From Bacteriovoracaceae bacterium (lineage in GTDB: Bacteria; Bdellovibrionota; UBA1018): DNA of 64,000 nucleotides. The notes under the pieces were generated by a model. The model did no database searches. It was not told the DNA's origin and saw only the letters and a list, made by a program, of their open reading frames with translations. Location of the stretch: contig CANFJX010000002.1 in assembly GCA_947447665.1 (NCBI GenBank), forward strand, positions 62,001 to 126,000. The letters run 5' to 3'. A program made the position numbers and the translations under genes. Position 1 is the stretch's first letter. Every line of letters starts with the position of its first letter. Shown in pieces: positions 16,844-26,327 of the stretch.

Positions 16844-17778
16844 GAATACCTCCAGAGCTCATGGACAGGACAGACTGGCCTAGGCTTTAAAATTCTCTCG
16901 GGGATCGTTCTTAAAAGGATAACAATACCCTGCAGAACGGCTATCGTTTTTTGAGCTTTTCCCAACACCACTCGGGTTTGCCTGGCTTTGGGGCCTAGTT
17001 TCAGGACTTGGAGGCCGATGGACCGGTAGGTCGATGCAGCGATCGCCACGGCCAGAGCTGGCCGCCACGGTAAGTCGATTAACCCCTGGAGGCCTGCTTT
17101 GTAGTGGGTCTCCGCCTCGAGGAGGAGCTTTTGGACGACTTGGTCCATTCGAGCTGAGTTCTGAGGCTGGAGCATGAGTGAGGCAGGAATGTCCTCTTGG
17201 TTGAGCCAGGAGTCGGGAAGGTAGATTTTTTTCACCCGGTAGTCATCACCAATATCACGTGCAATGTTGGTCATCTGGAGGGCGATTCCTAGATCTACTG
17301 CATTCTTGAGTGCCCGAGGATCTTTGAGTCCCATGATATGACACATCATGAGCCCCACAGTTCCAGCCACCTGGTAGCAGTAGGTGAGTAAGTCCGGAAG
17401 ATCTTTTATTTTTGTATTCTGGGCATCATGTCTCATTCCAGCCAATAAATCATCAGCGTAGAGGCTTGGAATTCCATACTTTCTAGCGACTCGACCAAAG
17501 GCCAAAAAGGGACCTTCCACTGGCGCCATCTCCTCACGAATCGCCCGATGGGTCATCTCTTGGAGGTGGTCAACCCGGTTAGATTTTAATCCGATTGGAT
17601 TTTGATTGAATCCCAAAACTGAACCATCAGTCACATCGTCACAGTGGCGGCACCAGGCATAGAGGAAGTAGACACTTTCTCGGGTTTCCTTCGAGAACAG
17701 GAGGGTGGCAAAACTAAAACTTTTGGAGCCCTTCCTCAGCGTGTTTCTCGACTCTTGGGTGAGTCCTTTTGCCGTCAT
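16840..17778 (-). CDS. crtB: CrtB, phytoene synthase
   Basis: 312 residues of the squalene/phytoene synthase family. Both Mg-diphosphate motifs are seen: CRHCDDVTDG at about residues 43-52 and NIARDIGDDYRVKKIYLP around 172-189. It condenses two geranylgeranyl diphosphates to phytoene at the membrane surface. It overlaps crtI by 4 bases upstream and the 5-TM gene by 4 bases downstream. The usual bacterial length is about 300 residues, so it is complete. Confidence 0.95.
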   Translation of the reverse strand: MTAKGLTQESRNTLRKGSKSFSFATLLFSKETRESVYFLYAWCRHCDDVTDGSVLGFNQNPIGLKSNRVDHLQEMTHRAIREEMAPVEGPFLAFGRVARKYGIPSLYADDLLAGMRHDAQNTKIKDLPDLLTYCYQVAGTVGLMMCHIMGLKDPRALKNAVDLGIALQMTNIARDIGDDYRVKKIYLPDSWLNQEDIPASLMLQPQNSARMDQVVQKLLLEAETHYKAGLQGLIDLPWRPALAVAIAASTYRSIGLQVLKLGPKARQTRVVLGKAQKTIAVLQGIVILLRTIPERILKPRPVCPVHELWRYS

Positions 17779-19331
17779 AGCGCACCCTGAGGGGCGGCTT
17801 CTTGCATTAAGTTGGGTGATCCCTCAAAGACTCCGCTTTTTACATCGGAGTGAATGACTTGAAGCGTGGCTTTGGCTGAGTTTACAACCCCGGGTACTCC
17901 AGCGCCTGGATGCGTACCGGCTCCGACAAAGTAGAGTCCTGCAATTTTTGAGTCTCGGTTATGGGTACGGAAGTAGGCGCTTTGGGTGAGAATAGGCTCG
18001 AGGGAAAAAGCAGAACCCCAATGTGCATTGAGGTCATTTTTGAAATCATCAGGTGTAAAAATCCGTTGAGTGACGATCTCGGATCGTAAATTAGGGAGCA
18101 GCGTGTCTTCCAAACGCTCCAAGATTCGATTTGCGTAGCGAGGCCCTTCAGTCTTCCAGTCGATCCCTCCTGACTTTTCTGAGAGTCCGAGGTGAGGGAC
18201 CGGGGAAAGAACATAAAAGCCCTCGTGGCCGGGAGGGGCCAAAGATGGATCGCTGACCGTAGGAGCATGCAAATAAAGAGACATGTCCGCCGCGAGCTTT
18301 CCTTGGTGAAAGATATCATCTAGCAGCCCTCGGTAGCGAGGACCGAAAAGAACGGAATGATGAGCGATCTCCGGATATTTCCGCTTAGTACCAAAGTAAA
18401 TCAGAAAGAGCGACATGCTCCATCGCTTCTTGGAGAGACTGGTAGCCATTTTTCGGCCTCGGCTTGTCTTTCCTAAAAGCTTAGAATAGGTGTGCATGAC
18501 ATCAGCGTTGCTCACGACGAGATCAAAGTCTTCTTCTTGCCCACCCACTGTGAGGCCCTGAATCCGATGCCCTTCTTGGCGTATTTCTTCGACCGGGGCG
18601 TTCAGATGCATGGTTCCGCCCAGATCTTGAAATAGTTTGACGAGAGCTCCAATGAGCGCACCGGTTCCGCCTTTGGGAAAGTACACTCCCCAATTGCGTT
18701 CGAGGTAATGAATGAGCGTGTAGATCGATGAGGTTTCAAATGGATTTCCACCTACGAGGAGCGAATGAAAACTAAACGCTTCTCGTAGTTTGGGGTCACG
18801 AATGAATCGACTTACTTGGGAGTAGACGGATCGATAGGCCTTGAGTCGAAGGAGATCGGGTGCGGCCTTCAGCATGGATCTAAAATCGAGAAAGGGGACG
18901 TGCACTAGTTCGGTGTAGCCTGCATCAAACACTTCCTTAGAGTATTTTAGGAATTCTTGGTATCCTTGAGCATCAGCCGGAGATCGAGCAGTGATCTGTT
19001 GGAGTGTTTTGTCGAGATCCCCATCATAATCAAAGCGGTATCCATCATCCCAGCAGAGTCTGTAGAAGGGATGGACGGGTAAAAGTTCAACGTAATCTGA
19101 CATTTTCCGGCCCGAGAGCTCAAAAAGTTCCTCGAGACAATGAGGCGCAGTGATGACCGTTGGTCCGGCGTCAAAAGTGAAGCCGTTATCTCGAAATACG
19201 TAGGCACGACCACCAGGGAGATCTCGCTTTTCAAAAAGCGTGGTTTCAAATCCTGAGCTCTGGAGGCGAATTGCTGCGGCGAGGCCGCCAAAACCACTTC
19301 CAATCACTGCTGCCCGAAGTTTTTTAGACAT
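17775..19331 (-). CDS. crtI: CrtI-type phytoene desaturase
   Basis: 518 residues. The N-terminal FAD dinucleotide fold is AAVIGSGFGGLAAAIRL followed by LFEKRDLPGGRAY; the family segment FTFDAGPTVIT follows. The C-terminus has GLYFVGAGTHPGAGVPGVVNS, the second conserved signature. It desaturates phytoene to lycopene. The start overlaps the end of crtE by 8 bases. The carotenoid set here (crtE, crtB, crtI, crtY) suffices for beta-carotene; no ketolase or CrtZ-type hydroxylase was seen. Confidence 0.95.
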   Translation of the reverse strand: MSKKLRAAVIGSGFGGLAAAIRLQSSGFETTLFEKRDLPGGRAYVFRDNGFTFDAGPTVITAPHCLEELFELSGRKMSDYVELLPVHPFYRLCWDDGYRFDYDGDLDKTLQQITARSPADAQGYQEFLKYSKEVFDAGYTELVHVPFLDFRSMLKAAPDLLRLKAYRSVYSQVSRFIRDPKLREAFSFHSLLVGGNPFETSSIYTLIHYLERNWGVYFPKGGTGALIGALVKLFQDLGGTMHLNAPVEEIRQEGHRIQGLTVGGQEEDFDLVVSNADVMHTYSKLLGKTSRGRKMATSLSKKRWSMSLFLIYFGTKRKYPEIAHHSVLFGPRYRGLLDDIFHQGKLAADMSLYLHAPTVSDPSLAPPGHEGFYVLSPVPHLGLSEKSGGIDWKTEGPRYANRILERLEDTLLPNLRSEIVTQRIFTPDDFKNDLNAHWGSAFSLEPILTQSAYFRTHNRDSKIAGLYFVGAGTHPGAGVPGVVNSAKATLQVIHSDVKSGVFEGSPNLMQEAAPQGAL

Positions 19332-20325
19332 AAGAGTTCTCCAGTTTGATCAAGAGGCTTTCTACTCGATCTTGTAAATTTGCGCCGAATCTACCTTTTT
19401 CTAGTGTATTCCAAAGGTATTGTGAAGCCCTAGTTTTGGCTTCTGATTTGAGATTGAAAAGCTCAGCCCAAGAAATAATGAAGCTTTCGTTCGGTAGCAT
19501 CTGGGCCGCGTGAATGAAGCGAGCGTAGTCTGCTTCGTTTGCGATTTGAGCGGCTACTGCCCAAATGAAAGAGGGTCTGCCGTTTCGGATATCCTCTTTC
19601 CCTTTTGGGGGGGGGCTGTAAAAATTTCCAATATCATCGAACATTTGTAGCGCGATTCCAAAGTTCCTAGCAAATCGAGTCCCATCGGGGATGGGTAATT
19701 GGTCGGTCTGTGCTAGGTAGGTGCCCAAATCGAATGCGAGAGCCATGAGGGCGCCCGTCTTAAGTTCCATCGATGTAAAGCACACCGATTGGACTTGGCT
19801 TTGAGGTAAGAGGGGCATGGGAGTTCCAACGTCGACTGCTTGCCCAAAATGAGCCCTCAAGAAAATTTTATTAAAATAACGCCTCAGCTTGAGTTCTTGA
19901 GCTGAATCTAATTCGAGTTTTTCGATGAGTTGTAGAGCTTGGAAGTAGAGCCAGTTGCCGGCATTTAGAGCGAGTGCGAGGCCGTATTTGCGATGCAAGG
20001 TGGGTTTATCTCGACGGATCTCGCTTTGATCCTGAATATCGTCGATAATCATTGACCCAGCGTGGATTGCCTCGATGATCTGAGAAGCAATTTGGATCCG
20101 ATTGGCTTGGGATACGTTTAGTTTTCCCCCTCCATAGAGAAATCCAATCTCAATTAGTTCACTCCGAAATTTCTTTCCTCCTGCCGAAAGAAATTCACTG
20201 AGCGGGCCTAGGAGCGAGTGATCAAAGACTCCGTAATGCGTTGAGGTGGATTCTAGCTCAAGTAGGTCTTCCAATTCGCCAGGGCTAGGAATGAGGGCGT
20301 GGGATGGGTGATGGGATGGATTCAT
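19324..20325 (-). CDS. crtE: CrtE-like polyprenyl diphosphate synthase (GGPP synthase)
   Basis: 333 residues, all-alpha isoprenoid synthase. The first Asp-rich motif is complete (IIDDIQDQSEIRRDKPTLH, DDxxD). The second reads QMFDDIGNF, with Asn in place of the last Asp of DDxxD. GGKKFRSELI fits the GGKRxRP pattern. By context it makes geranylgeranyl diphosphate for CrtB. The altered second motif may lower Mg binding or change chain length; activity is likely but not certain. It is 22 bases downstream of crtY and overlaps crtI by 8 bases. Confidence 0.85.
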   Translation of the reverse strand: MNPSHHPSHALIPSPGELEDLLELESTSTHYGVFDHSLLGPLSEFLSAGGKKFRSELIEIGFLYGGGKLNVSQANRIQIASQIIEAIHAGSMIIDDIQDQSEIRRDKPTLHRKYGLALALNAGNWLYFQALQLIEKLELDSAQELKLRRYFNKIFLRAHFGQAVDVGTPMPLLPQSQVQSVCFTSMELKTGALMALAFDLGTYLAQTDQLPIPDGTRFARNFGIALQMFDDIGNFYSPPPKGKEDIRNGRPSFIWAVAAQIANEADYARFIHAAQMLPNESFIISWAELFNLKSEAKTRASQYLWNTLEKGRFGANLQDRVESLLIKLENSYV

Positions 20326-20347
20326 TTTATCTTCTCATGGATTAAGT

Positions 20348-21481
20348 TCATGGATTAAGTTGTTGAATAGCCCGCAAAACAGAAACGGGTGGCTTGCCAA
20401 CTAGGATTCTCAACTGGTCTAGCCGTTTGAGATTCCCTCGATAAAAGCGAAAAATTAACTCCTCCTGAAGTCGGTAAAAACGAGAAAAAATGATCCAGCG
20501 ATCGGCAGGATTGGCTGCTCGAAAAAGCATGCGGTTTAATAGGGCAAAAAATCGGGATTGTGAATTGATTTGAAGGTTGAACGGTTGGAGCTCTCTTTTG
20601 AGGCTCAGGCCGTCCCAATGAGGCTGGGTGCCTAAGTGGTTCGCAACTAGCTCGGCGAGCTCCGCTGCATAGGTGAGGGAATAGCCCGTTGTCAGATGAA
20701 AATAGCCACCCTTGAGTCCAATCTCAATTGGGCCATTGAATGGGGAGTGAAAAGCGCGAGATTGAAGCGGGATGGGCAGAGCGGCGCTTTCGGTTCGAGA
20801 AATTTTTTTTATTTTCCACTGATGATTTTTGCAGAGTTGGAGAATCTCTTCTCTATATTCAGTGAGATCAATATCAGGTTCATTGCTGTATCGGGTGTCT
20901 TCAATAAGAAGTTGGGTGTTCGACCAGGGGAGTAGGTAGAAAAATCGAAACCCGTCTCGTTGCTCGCAAGTAGCATCCATGATGATGGGATTTTGGATAG
21001 AATGAGGCTCGACGAGTTCGAGATCCATTCCTAAAAACTTCTGATACCCGCATGCTTCTTTGGGAATATTAAATGTGCCGCGCGCGTCGAAAACCACTCG
21101 AGCAGCGAGTCTCTCTCCAGTTTCCAGAATGACCTCATCCGCAGAAAGACTGCGAACCCCAGTCCCTAACCGAACTCGATCTCCCAAAACTTTTTTGATC
21201 TTTTGAGCAAGTTCTTCGGACTTAATCGAATGGTAGGGCTGATTGAAGCGTCGCCCATGATCCAGGAAACGGACTTCCTGTTGTGACCAGGTTCTCGAGA
21301 TGAGCGGATCCATCCATCGGAACGTGTCTTCTGTTAAATCTGAATGATGAAAGGACCAGGTATGATTTCCACACAAATTTGCTTTCGACTCGATGAGAAG
21401 AAAAGCTGGAGGGGATTTTAGCTGCGCGAGGCGATAGGCCAGTAAACAACCAGAAAGTCCGCCTCCCACAATCAAAATCAT
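20348..21481 (-). CDS. crtY: CrtY-type lycopene cyclase
   Basis: 377 residues of the flavoprotein lycopene beta-cyclase family. The N-terminal dinucleotide fold is ILIVGGGLSGCLLAYRL, followed by the family motif CGNHTWSFHHSDL at about residues 38-50 and FDARG near 130. GLKGGYFHLTTGYSL matches the conserved C-terminal segment. It cyclises lycopene ends to beta-ionone rings, giving beta-carotene. It is in the operon between the epimerase gene and crtE. No clear Shine-Dalgarno sequence precedes its ATG, so coupling from upstream is likely. Confidence 0.93.
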   Translation of the reverse strand: MILIVGGGLSGCLLAYRLAQLKSPPAFLLIESKANLCGNHTWSFHHSDLTEDTFRWMDPLISRTWSQQEVRFLDHGRRFNQPYHSIKSEELAQKIKKVLGDRVRLGTGVRSLSADEVILETGERLAARVVFDARGTFNIPKEACGYQKFLGMDLELVEPHSIQNPIIMDATCEQRDGFRFFYLLPWSNTQLLIEDTRYSNEPDIDLTEYREEILQLCKNHQWKIKKISRTESAALPIPLQSRAFHSPFNGPIEIGLKGGYFHLTTGYSLTYAAELAELVANHLGTQPHWDGLSLKRELQPFNLQINSQSRFFALLNRMLFRAANPADRWIIFSRFYRLQEELIFRFYRGNLKRLDQLRILVGKPPVSVLRAIQQLNP

Positions 21482-21512
21482 AGTGGGACTATTTCAATAT
21501 TCATAGAAGCAA

Positions 21513-22898
21513 TCAAGCTAAAAGTTCAAAAATCCGATGCGAACGGTAGCCAAAAATCTGAGAGACGTCCCTTTTGACGAAAGCTCCTGCGACTGCTTTA
21601 CCCAGGACCCCTAGCGGGAGTTTGTACAAAACTCGGTCCTCCATGAGGGTTCCTTCTCGAAGGGGGGTGAATTGGTGTGTATGTCTCCAAACTTTATAGG
21701 GTCCTCGAATTTGTTGATCTGTGAAAGATTGGGGTGGTGTCCACTCAGAGATCTCGGTTCGCCATCGGAACGGGAGTCCGTGAATTCGGAGGCTATAATC
21801 GATGAGCGTTCCTTTTTCGATGGACGGCGTGGATTGGGATAAAATTTTAAAATGGAGCCAAGGAGGAGTAATGGCCTCTAAGTTATGCGCTGCCGAGAAA
21901 AAATCAAAGACCTGATCGACAGGTTTAGGTACCCAGCATTGACTCAAGTATTCCTCGAATCCGAGGGTGTAGCTCTGGCCAAGAATTTCTTGAAAAGCCT
22001 CCTCGATGCGTGGGTATTGAAACGGGAATCCTAGTTCGGTCAATTTTTTTGGAACAATTCTTTGGCTCGATAAAAGGGCTTCGGTGAACTGGCCCTGAAC
22101 TGCACGCAGGATGAATTGAGGGGCTGAAACAGTTCCAAATGTGTGAAGGTTTCGTGCTAGGTGTTCAGTGAAATCTCGTTGCCTCAAGGGATGAGGTGAG
22201 CAGGCATTGATGGATCCAGAGTACCCCTCATTATGAATGGCTTCAATTATGAGTGAGACTAAGTCGTCAATATGGATCCAACTCACCCATTGCTTCCCGC
22301 TGCCGAGATAGGCAGCCAAACCAGTTGAGAAAGTCGCGATCATTTTTTCTAGTGCACCACCACCTTTGCCAAGTATAATTCCAAACCTGAGGGCAACTTT
22401 TCTGGCGTCGATGTCAGCGGTATCAAAAAGCTTAGCCTCCCACTCTTGGCAGAGTTGGGCTAGGAAATCCGTGCCAGCTGAGTGAGATTCATCGATGAGT
22501 TCATCACCGCAATCTCCGTAATATCCAATGCCTGAAGCGCTGAGCATGAGCTTGGGCCTCAGATTTCCTGTGCTTCGTAGAATTTCAACTAAAGTCTCTG
22601 CGGTTTTGACTCGGGATGTACGGAGTTCTTCTTTGAATGAATTTGTCCACCTTTGGGCGGCAATCGACTCGCCTGCGAGATGAATAACTACATCAATTTT
22701 TTTCAGAGACTCAAGTGTGGGAATGTTTTTAAGGTTCTCGATTTCGCTCCACTCAACAGCTGTATGCGGAGCGGGGATCGTCTCTCGGGCTGCCTTGCGG
22801 CTTCGAGTGAGAACTACGAGGTCATGCCCCTGCATTGCGAGAGCCTTACAAAGTCTTTTTCCTATAAAACCGGTGGCCCCCGTAATCAGTATTTTCAT
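21513..22898 (-). CDS. TIGR01777-type NAD-dependent epimerase fused to an SRPBCC domain
   Basis: 461 residues. Residues 1-300 form an extended short-chain dehydrogenase fold (ILITGATGFIGKRLCKAL, VIHLAGESIAAQRW, SASGIGYYGD); residues about 310-461 are an SRPBCC ligand-binding domain (YLSQCWVPKPVDQVFDFFSAAHNLEAITPPW). Both modules and their fusion occur in other bacteria, often beside photolyase and carotenoid genes. The substrate is unknown. It lies 9 bases downstream of the lipocalin gene and 31 bases upstream of crtY. Confidence 0.88.
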   Translation of the reverse strand: MKILITGATGFIGKRLCKALAMQGHDLVVLTRSRKAARETIPAPHTAVEWSEIENLKNIPTLESLKKIDVVIHLAGESIAAQRWTNSFKEELRTSRVKTAETLVEILRSTGNLRPKLMLSASGIGYYGDCGDELIDESHSAGTDFLAQLCQEWEAKLFDTADIDARKVALRFGIILGKGGGALEKMIATFSTGLAAYLGSGKQWVSWIHIDDLVSLIIEAIHNEGYSGSINACSPHPLRQRDFTEHLARNLHTFGTVSAPQFILRAVQGQFTEALLSSQRIVPKKLTELGFPFQYPRIEEAFQEILGQSYTLGFEEYLSQCWVPKPVDQVFDFFSAAHNLEAITPPWLHFKILSQSTPSIEKGTLIDYSLRIHGLPFRWRTEISEWTPPQSFTDQQIRGPYKVWRHTHQFTPLREGTLMEDRVLYKLPLGVLGKAVAGAFVKRDVSQIFGYRSHRIFELLA

Positions 22899-22907
22899 CT
22901 TTTTTTC

Positions 22908-23465
22908 CTAATGGTTCTGGGGGAGTTTTACGATCCTCGAAAGATCGTACCCCTGTTTTTCTACTCGCGAGAGAATCTCCTGGTAAGTCTTTTCGTCCAG
23001 AGTCTTGGTTCTTGCCATGATCCAGAGCAGGCTTCGACTTGGGTGTCCGATGACAGCGTACTGGTAATCGTGGGCATCTAGATCAATGACGACATAGCTG
23101 AAGGAGATCGGAAAGGGGATATGACCCAAAAATGTGTCCAAATTAAAACGAACTCGCCACTCGGCATTGGAAGTGTGGTTCACGATCCATGCGAGAGAGT
23201 TGAGTTTTATTTCCTTCCCATTCGCTTTGTGGCACACAAACCAATTATCGATTTTACCGTCGTCCCTGAGGGCGTAGCTCTCTACCGAGGAGACGCAGTC
23301 TTTTTCTATGAAGTTGGGGATATTTGCAATGACGTTCCAATCCCCCATGTAGCGTTTGATGTCTACGTGGGGAACTGGCTTGAGGTCTGATGCACCTAGG
23401 GCTGTTTTAGCTAGGATGAGTCCAGAGGTGAGAGCAGTTTTGGTAAAATTTTGAAGCCATTTCAT
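22908..23465 (-). CDS. Secreted lipocalin (Blc-like)
   Basis: 185 residues. Signal peptide, then the lipocalin start KRYMGDWNVIANIPNFIEKDC with the conserved GxW, and a C-terminal helix LSRVEKQGYDLS... typical of Blc. There is no lipobox Cys at the signal end (KTALGASD), so it is probably soluble in the periplasm. Bacterial lipocalins bind lysophospholipids or other hydrophobic molecules; here a carotenoid or isoprenoid is conceivable. It is the first gene of the carotenoid operon and is divergent from the DCC-family gene only 34 bases away, so the two promoters overlap. Confidence 0.88.
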   Translation of the reverse strand: MKWLQNFTKTALTSGLILAKTALGASDLKPVPHVDIKRYMGDWNVIANIPNFIEKDCVSSVESYALRDDGKIDNWFVCHKANGKEIKLNSLAWIVNHTSNAEWRVRFNLDTFLGHIPFPISFSYVVIDLDAHDYQYAVIGHPSRSLLWIMARTKTLDEKTYQEILSRVEKQGYDLSRIVKLPQNH

Positions 23466-23499
23466 AAAAATTCCTCTAAAATGTGATACACTGAAAGCA

Positions 23500-23916
23500 A
23501 TGAGTATAGAATTAAAATCGAACGGTTCGCCGCTTCTGACTGTCTACTACGATGGTGCGTGTCATTTATGTTCGCGCGAAATTGACCATTACAAAAAATT
23601 GCCCAAGGCCGATCGAGTGCTTTGGAAAGACATTGCAGATCCCCACTTTGACGCGTTGAAGGAGGGGCGGGAGTTATCGGAATTCAATCGAACGATGCAT
23701 GTCAAGCGTCCCAATGGAGAGTTTTTTCAGGGAGTCGATGCGTTTCTTGTGATTTGGGAAGTTCTCGGAAAGTTTTCATGGTTGGCTCGAATCGTAAATT
23801 CGCGCGCGGGACGCCCAGTGTTTGATCTCGGCTACGCTACATTTGCCCGGATTCGTATCTACCTTCCCAAGCGTAAAAGAGACGAATGTGAAGATGGTCG
23901 GTGCTCTCTTGACTAA
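23500..23916 (+). CDS. DCC-family (DUF393) thiol-disulfide-type protein
   Basis: 138 residues. The name-giving motif is VYYDGACHLCSREIDHYKK, with CxxC at about residues 21-24; RTMHVKRPNGEFFQGVDAF is the conserved middle. These small thioredoxin-like proteins often lie beside photolyase and lipocalin genes; the role is unknown. It is divergent from the carotenoid operon and overlaps the UbiB-type gene by 23 bases. Confidence 0.85.
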   Translation: MSIELKSNGSPLLTVYYDGACHLCSREIDHYKKLPKADRVLWKDIADPHFDALKEGRELSEFNRTMHVKRPNGEFFQGVDAFLVIWEVLGKFSWLARIVNSRAGRPVFDLGYATFARIRIYLPKRKRDECEDGRCSLD

Positions 23917-25222
23917 GAAAAGAGTGACTGCACCCCCTCAGTCCATTCGTGAAAGGACAGGTCGACTTCTAAAAATGGCTGGAAGTATGGCTACCCAAGA
24001 GCTCTCCCGGCGAATTCAAGGCAAAGGATCGGTTGAGTCAGCTTTGAGTTTGTCTCAGATTCAGACTTTAGTCGGGGAGCTTGCCCACCTCAAGGGGGCG
24101 GCAATGAAGCTCGGGCAGCTCTTCGCACTCGAGGCTCGAGACTATTTTCCAGAAGAGATTTGTGAAGTGTTGGATCAATTACAATCCGATGCGAGTTCTC
24201 TCGATTTTCATGTCATCGAGTCTATCTTGCAGCAGGAGCTTGGGCAAAAATACGATTCATTGACTGACTTTTCGGTTCAGCCGATTGCTGCTGCCAGTAT
24301 CGGACAAGTACATCGTGCCAAGCTACCGAGCGGGGTACCTGTTGCTGTGAAGGTGCAGTATCCTGGGATTAAAGACTCTGTGCACTCGGACGTCAAAGTG
24401 CTGGGAACCTTGATGAAGACCATCTCCGTTTTAATGGGGAAGCAGGTTAATCTGTCTGAGTTAGTAGGAGAGTTCTCGGAAATTTTCATTCAGGAAGCAG
24501 ACTATGAAAAGGAAGCATTGTTCTCAATTGAGTATCAAAAATTTGCGAGAGAAGTTCCTGATTTAGTAGTGCCTTCGGTTCACCCGGAGTTTAGCACGGC
24601 TAAAGTGCTGACTATGAACTACGAGACGGGGATTAAACTGAATGATTGGCTGAAAACATCCACCGCAACACGCGAAATGAGGACTTTTTACGGAGAGCTG
24701 ATTCTTGATCTCTATTCTCGTGAATTTTGCGACTGGGGCTTGGTTCAGACTGACCCGAATTTGGGCAACTTTTTCTTTCGACCGAGTGAGCGTAAGCTCG
24801 TCTTGCTCGATTTTGGTGCCACTAAACGGTACGATCTTGAGTTCAGAAAGCTCTATGCTCAATTAATTATGGCGACGCTGGCGAAGAATAAAGGTCGAGT
24901 TCTCAGTTTGGGCGAGGAAATGGGCTTGATTGATCCGAGAGAGGCGGGAGAGGCTAAGGAGGTTTTTAAGGACCTTCTTTTTGAGAGTATGCGGCCGATG
25001 ACTTTGCCCGAATATGATTTTGGAGAAAGCGCCTATCCTGAGAAGATGCGTGCACTATCGCGTGAGTTGGTAAAAGCTCTGCGTTACTCAGCTCCACCTA
25101 AGAAGTTAATTTTTTTACATCGCAAGCTCTCAGGGATTTTCTATATTTTGAGGGCACTTAACGTCAAACTTCCTTTGACTCAGTACACTGAGCGGTATCA
25201 AGCTCTGATTGAATCGAATTGA
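23894..25222 (+). CDS. UbiB/ABC1-family atypical kinase
   Basis: 442 residues from the ATG at 23894, which lies inside the end of the preceding gene; earlier in-frame starts (to 23822) and a GTG at 23923 are possible. Family motifs are present: AAMKLGQLFALE (KxGQ), the Ala-rich AAASIGQVHRA replacing the Gly-rich loop, VAVKVQYPGI (Lys), QTDPNLGNFFF and LLDFGATK (DFG). ABC1 proteins support ubiquinone synthesis or lipid homeostasis through ATPase activity. With the carotenoid and photolyase genes around it, a role in isoprenoid handling under light stress is likely (inference). Its last 59 bases run antisense to the next gene. Confidence 0.88.
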   Translation: MVGALLTKKRVTAPPQSIRERTGRLLKMAGSMATQELSRRIQGKGSVESALSLSQIQTLVGELAHLKGAAMKLGQLFALEARDYFPEEICEVLDQLQSDASSLDFHVIESILQQELGQKYDSLTDFSVQPIAAASIGQVHRAKLPSGVPVAVKVQYPGIKDSVHSDVKVLGTLMKTISVLMGKQVNLSELVGEFSEIFIQEADYEKEALFSIEYQKFAREVPDLVVPSVHPEFSTAKVLTMNYETGIKLNDWLKTSTATREMRTFYGELILDLYSREFCDWGLVQTDPNLGNFFFRPSERKLVLLDFGATKRYDLEFRKLYAQLIMATLAKNKGRVLSLGEEMGLIDPREAGEAKEVFKDLLFESMRPMTLPEYDFGESAYPEKMRALSRELVKALRYSAPPKKLIFLHRKLSGIFYILRALNVKLPLTQYTERYQALIESN

Positions 25223-26240
25223 AGAGCGCTCGGCTTGATAGGATAGCCCGTTCCAACGAGCTCATGTCTAAAGCGCCAAAGTAATCGCCGCAGAGATACA
25301 AAGGAGAAGAATTGAGTTGTTTCTTCATCTTAAGTTTGATGAAGGACTCGTTGATGGGTGTCTTAGGCTGGGCGTATCGCCACCGATGGATTTGATACTG
25401 TGAAGGCGGAGTTTTGAGCCAAGGTTTGCATTCCCGCATCACTCGTTCGAGAATGACTTCGTCTGATTCCTGAAGTAGTTGTTGGGAGAGCTCCGGATTT
25501 AGAGTCAGAGTGAGACATGGCACGTCCTCTGATATTCCTTTCCATTGATTTTCGATGGCGAGCGCAATGGGGGCTGAGGATCGTCGAAGCAACTGGATTT
25601 GAGAAGGGTCTTTTGGAATCATCATCACACTGAGGGCAGGGTAATATTCTGCCTGAATGAGTTGAGAGGGAAGCGAGTCATCGAGTTCAAGGTGGCTCCG
25701 CTCAAGGATTTCTAGAAGCTGCGGAATCGGAAGCGTGGAAATGATTCCGCGGGCGGCGAATGTTTGTTGTTCCTGAGTTGAGGCGAGCCAGAGTCGAGTC
25801 GATGGATCATAACTGATCTGGCTAACTTTCTGATTTTTTTTGACCTGCTCAGATGCGGTCAGTGCTTTGGGGAGGGCGCTCATGCCTGGAAGTGGACGGA
25901 GGATGCTGAGGGCTGTGCCGCGCCATTCGCCGGCGTAGGGCCATTGCCATGATTCGGGTATGGTTCCCCCCAAGAGCTTCGCTAAGATTTGGATAGTCTC
26001 TGGGTGATGAAGCTCGACCAGTGGGAGGCCGTGGTCAAAATGTGCAACACGGCTCGGCTCTGGGCTGAGCGGGGTTCTTCGGGTGGCGAGCCTGCCTCCT
26101 ACCCCCCTGGCCTTTTCTAAGAGTTGGACCGACTGGCCTTGCTCGAGTAGTAATGATCCAACGACTAGGCCCGAGATCCCGGCGCCTAAAATGATCCAAT
26201 CAGTTGGATGGGATGGTTGTATGCTTAGGTGGTGTGTCAT
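25164..26240 (-). CDS. Renalase-like FAD-dependent oxidoreductase
   Basis: 358 residues. The N-terminal dinucleotide fold is WIILGAGISGLVVGSLLL with EKARGVGGRLATRR, a signature shared with renalase and related NAD(P)/FAD amine-oxidase-like proteins. The C-terminus has LYLCGDYFGALDMSSLERAILSS, matching the FAD-closing motif. Substrate unknown. It is convergent with, and overlaps, the UbiB-type gene, and is divergent from the photolyase gene. Confidence 0.83.
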   Translation of the reverse strand: MTHHLSIQPSHPTDWIILGAGISGLVVGSLLLEQGQSVQLLEKARGVGGRLATRRTPLSPEPSRVAHFDHGLPLVELHHPETIQILAKLLGGTIPESWQWPYAGEWRGTALSILRPLPGMSALPKALTASEQVKKNQKVSQISYDPSTRLWLASTQEQQTFAARGIISTLPIPQLLEILERSHLELDDSLPSQLIQAEYYPALSVMMIPKDPSQIQLLRRSSAPIALAIENQWKGISEDVPCLTLTLNPELSQQLLQESDEVILERVMRECKPWLKTPPSQYQIHRWRYAQPKTPINESFIKLKMKKQLNSSPLYLCGDYFGALDMSSLERAILSSRALFNSIQSELDTAQCTESKEV

Positions 26241-26327
26241 TTTTTGGGCCGCTCCGAGCTCGATTATGATAGCAACTGAGTACGAAATTCAAAATAAAAA
26301 CGAAGGTGCAAAAACGAAGGGGTAACG

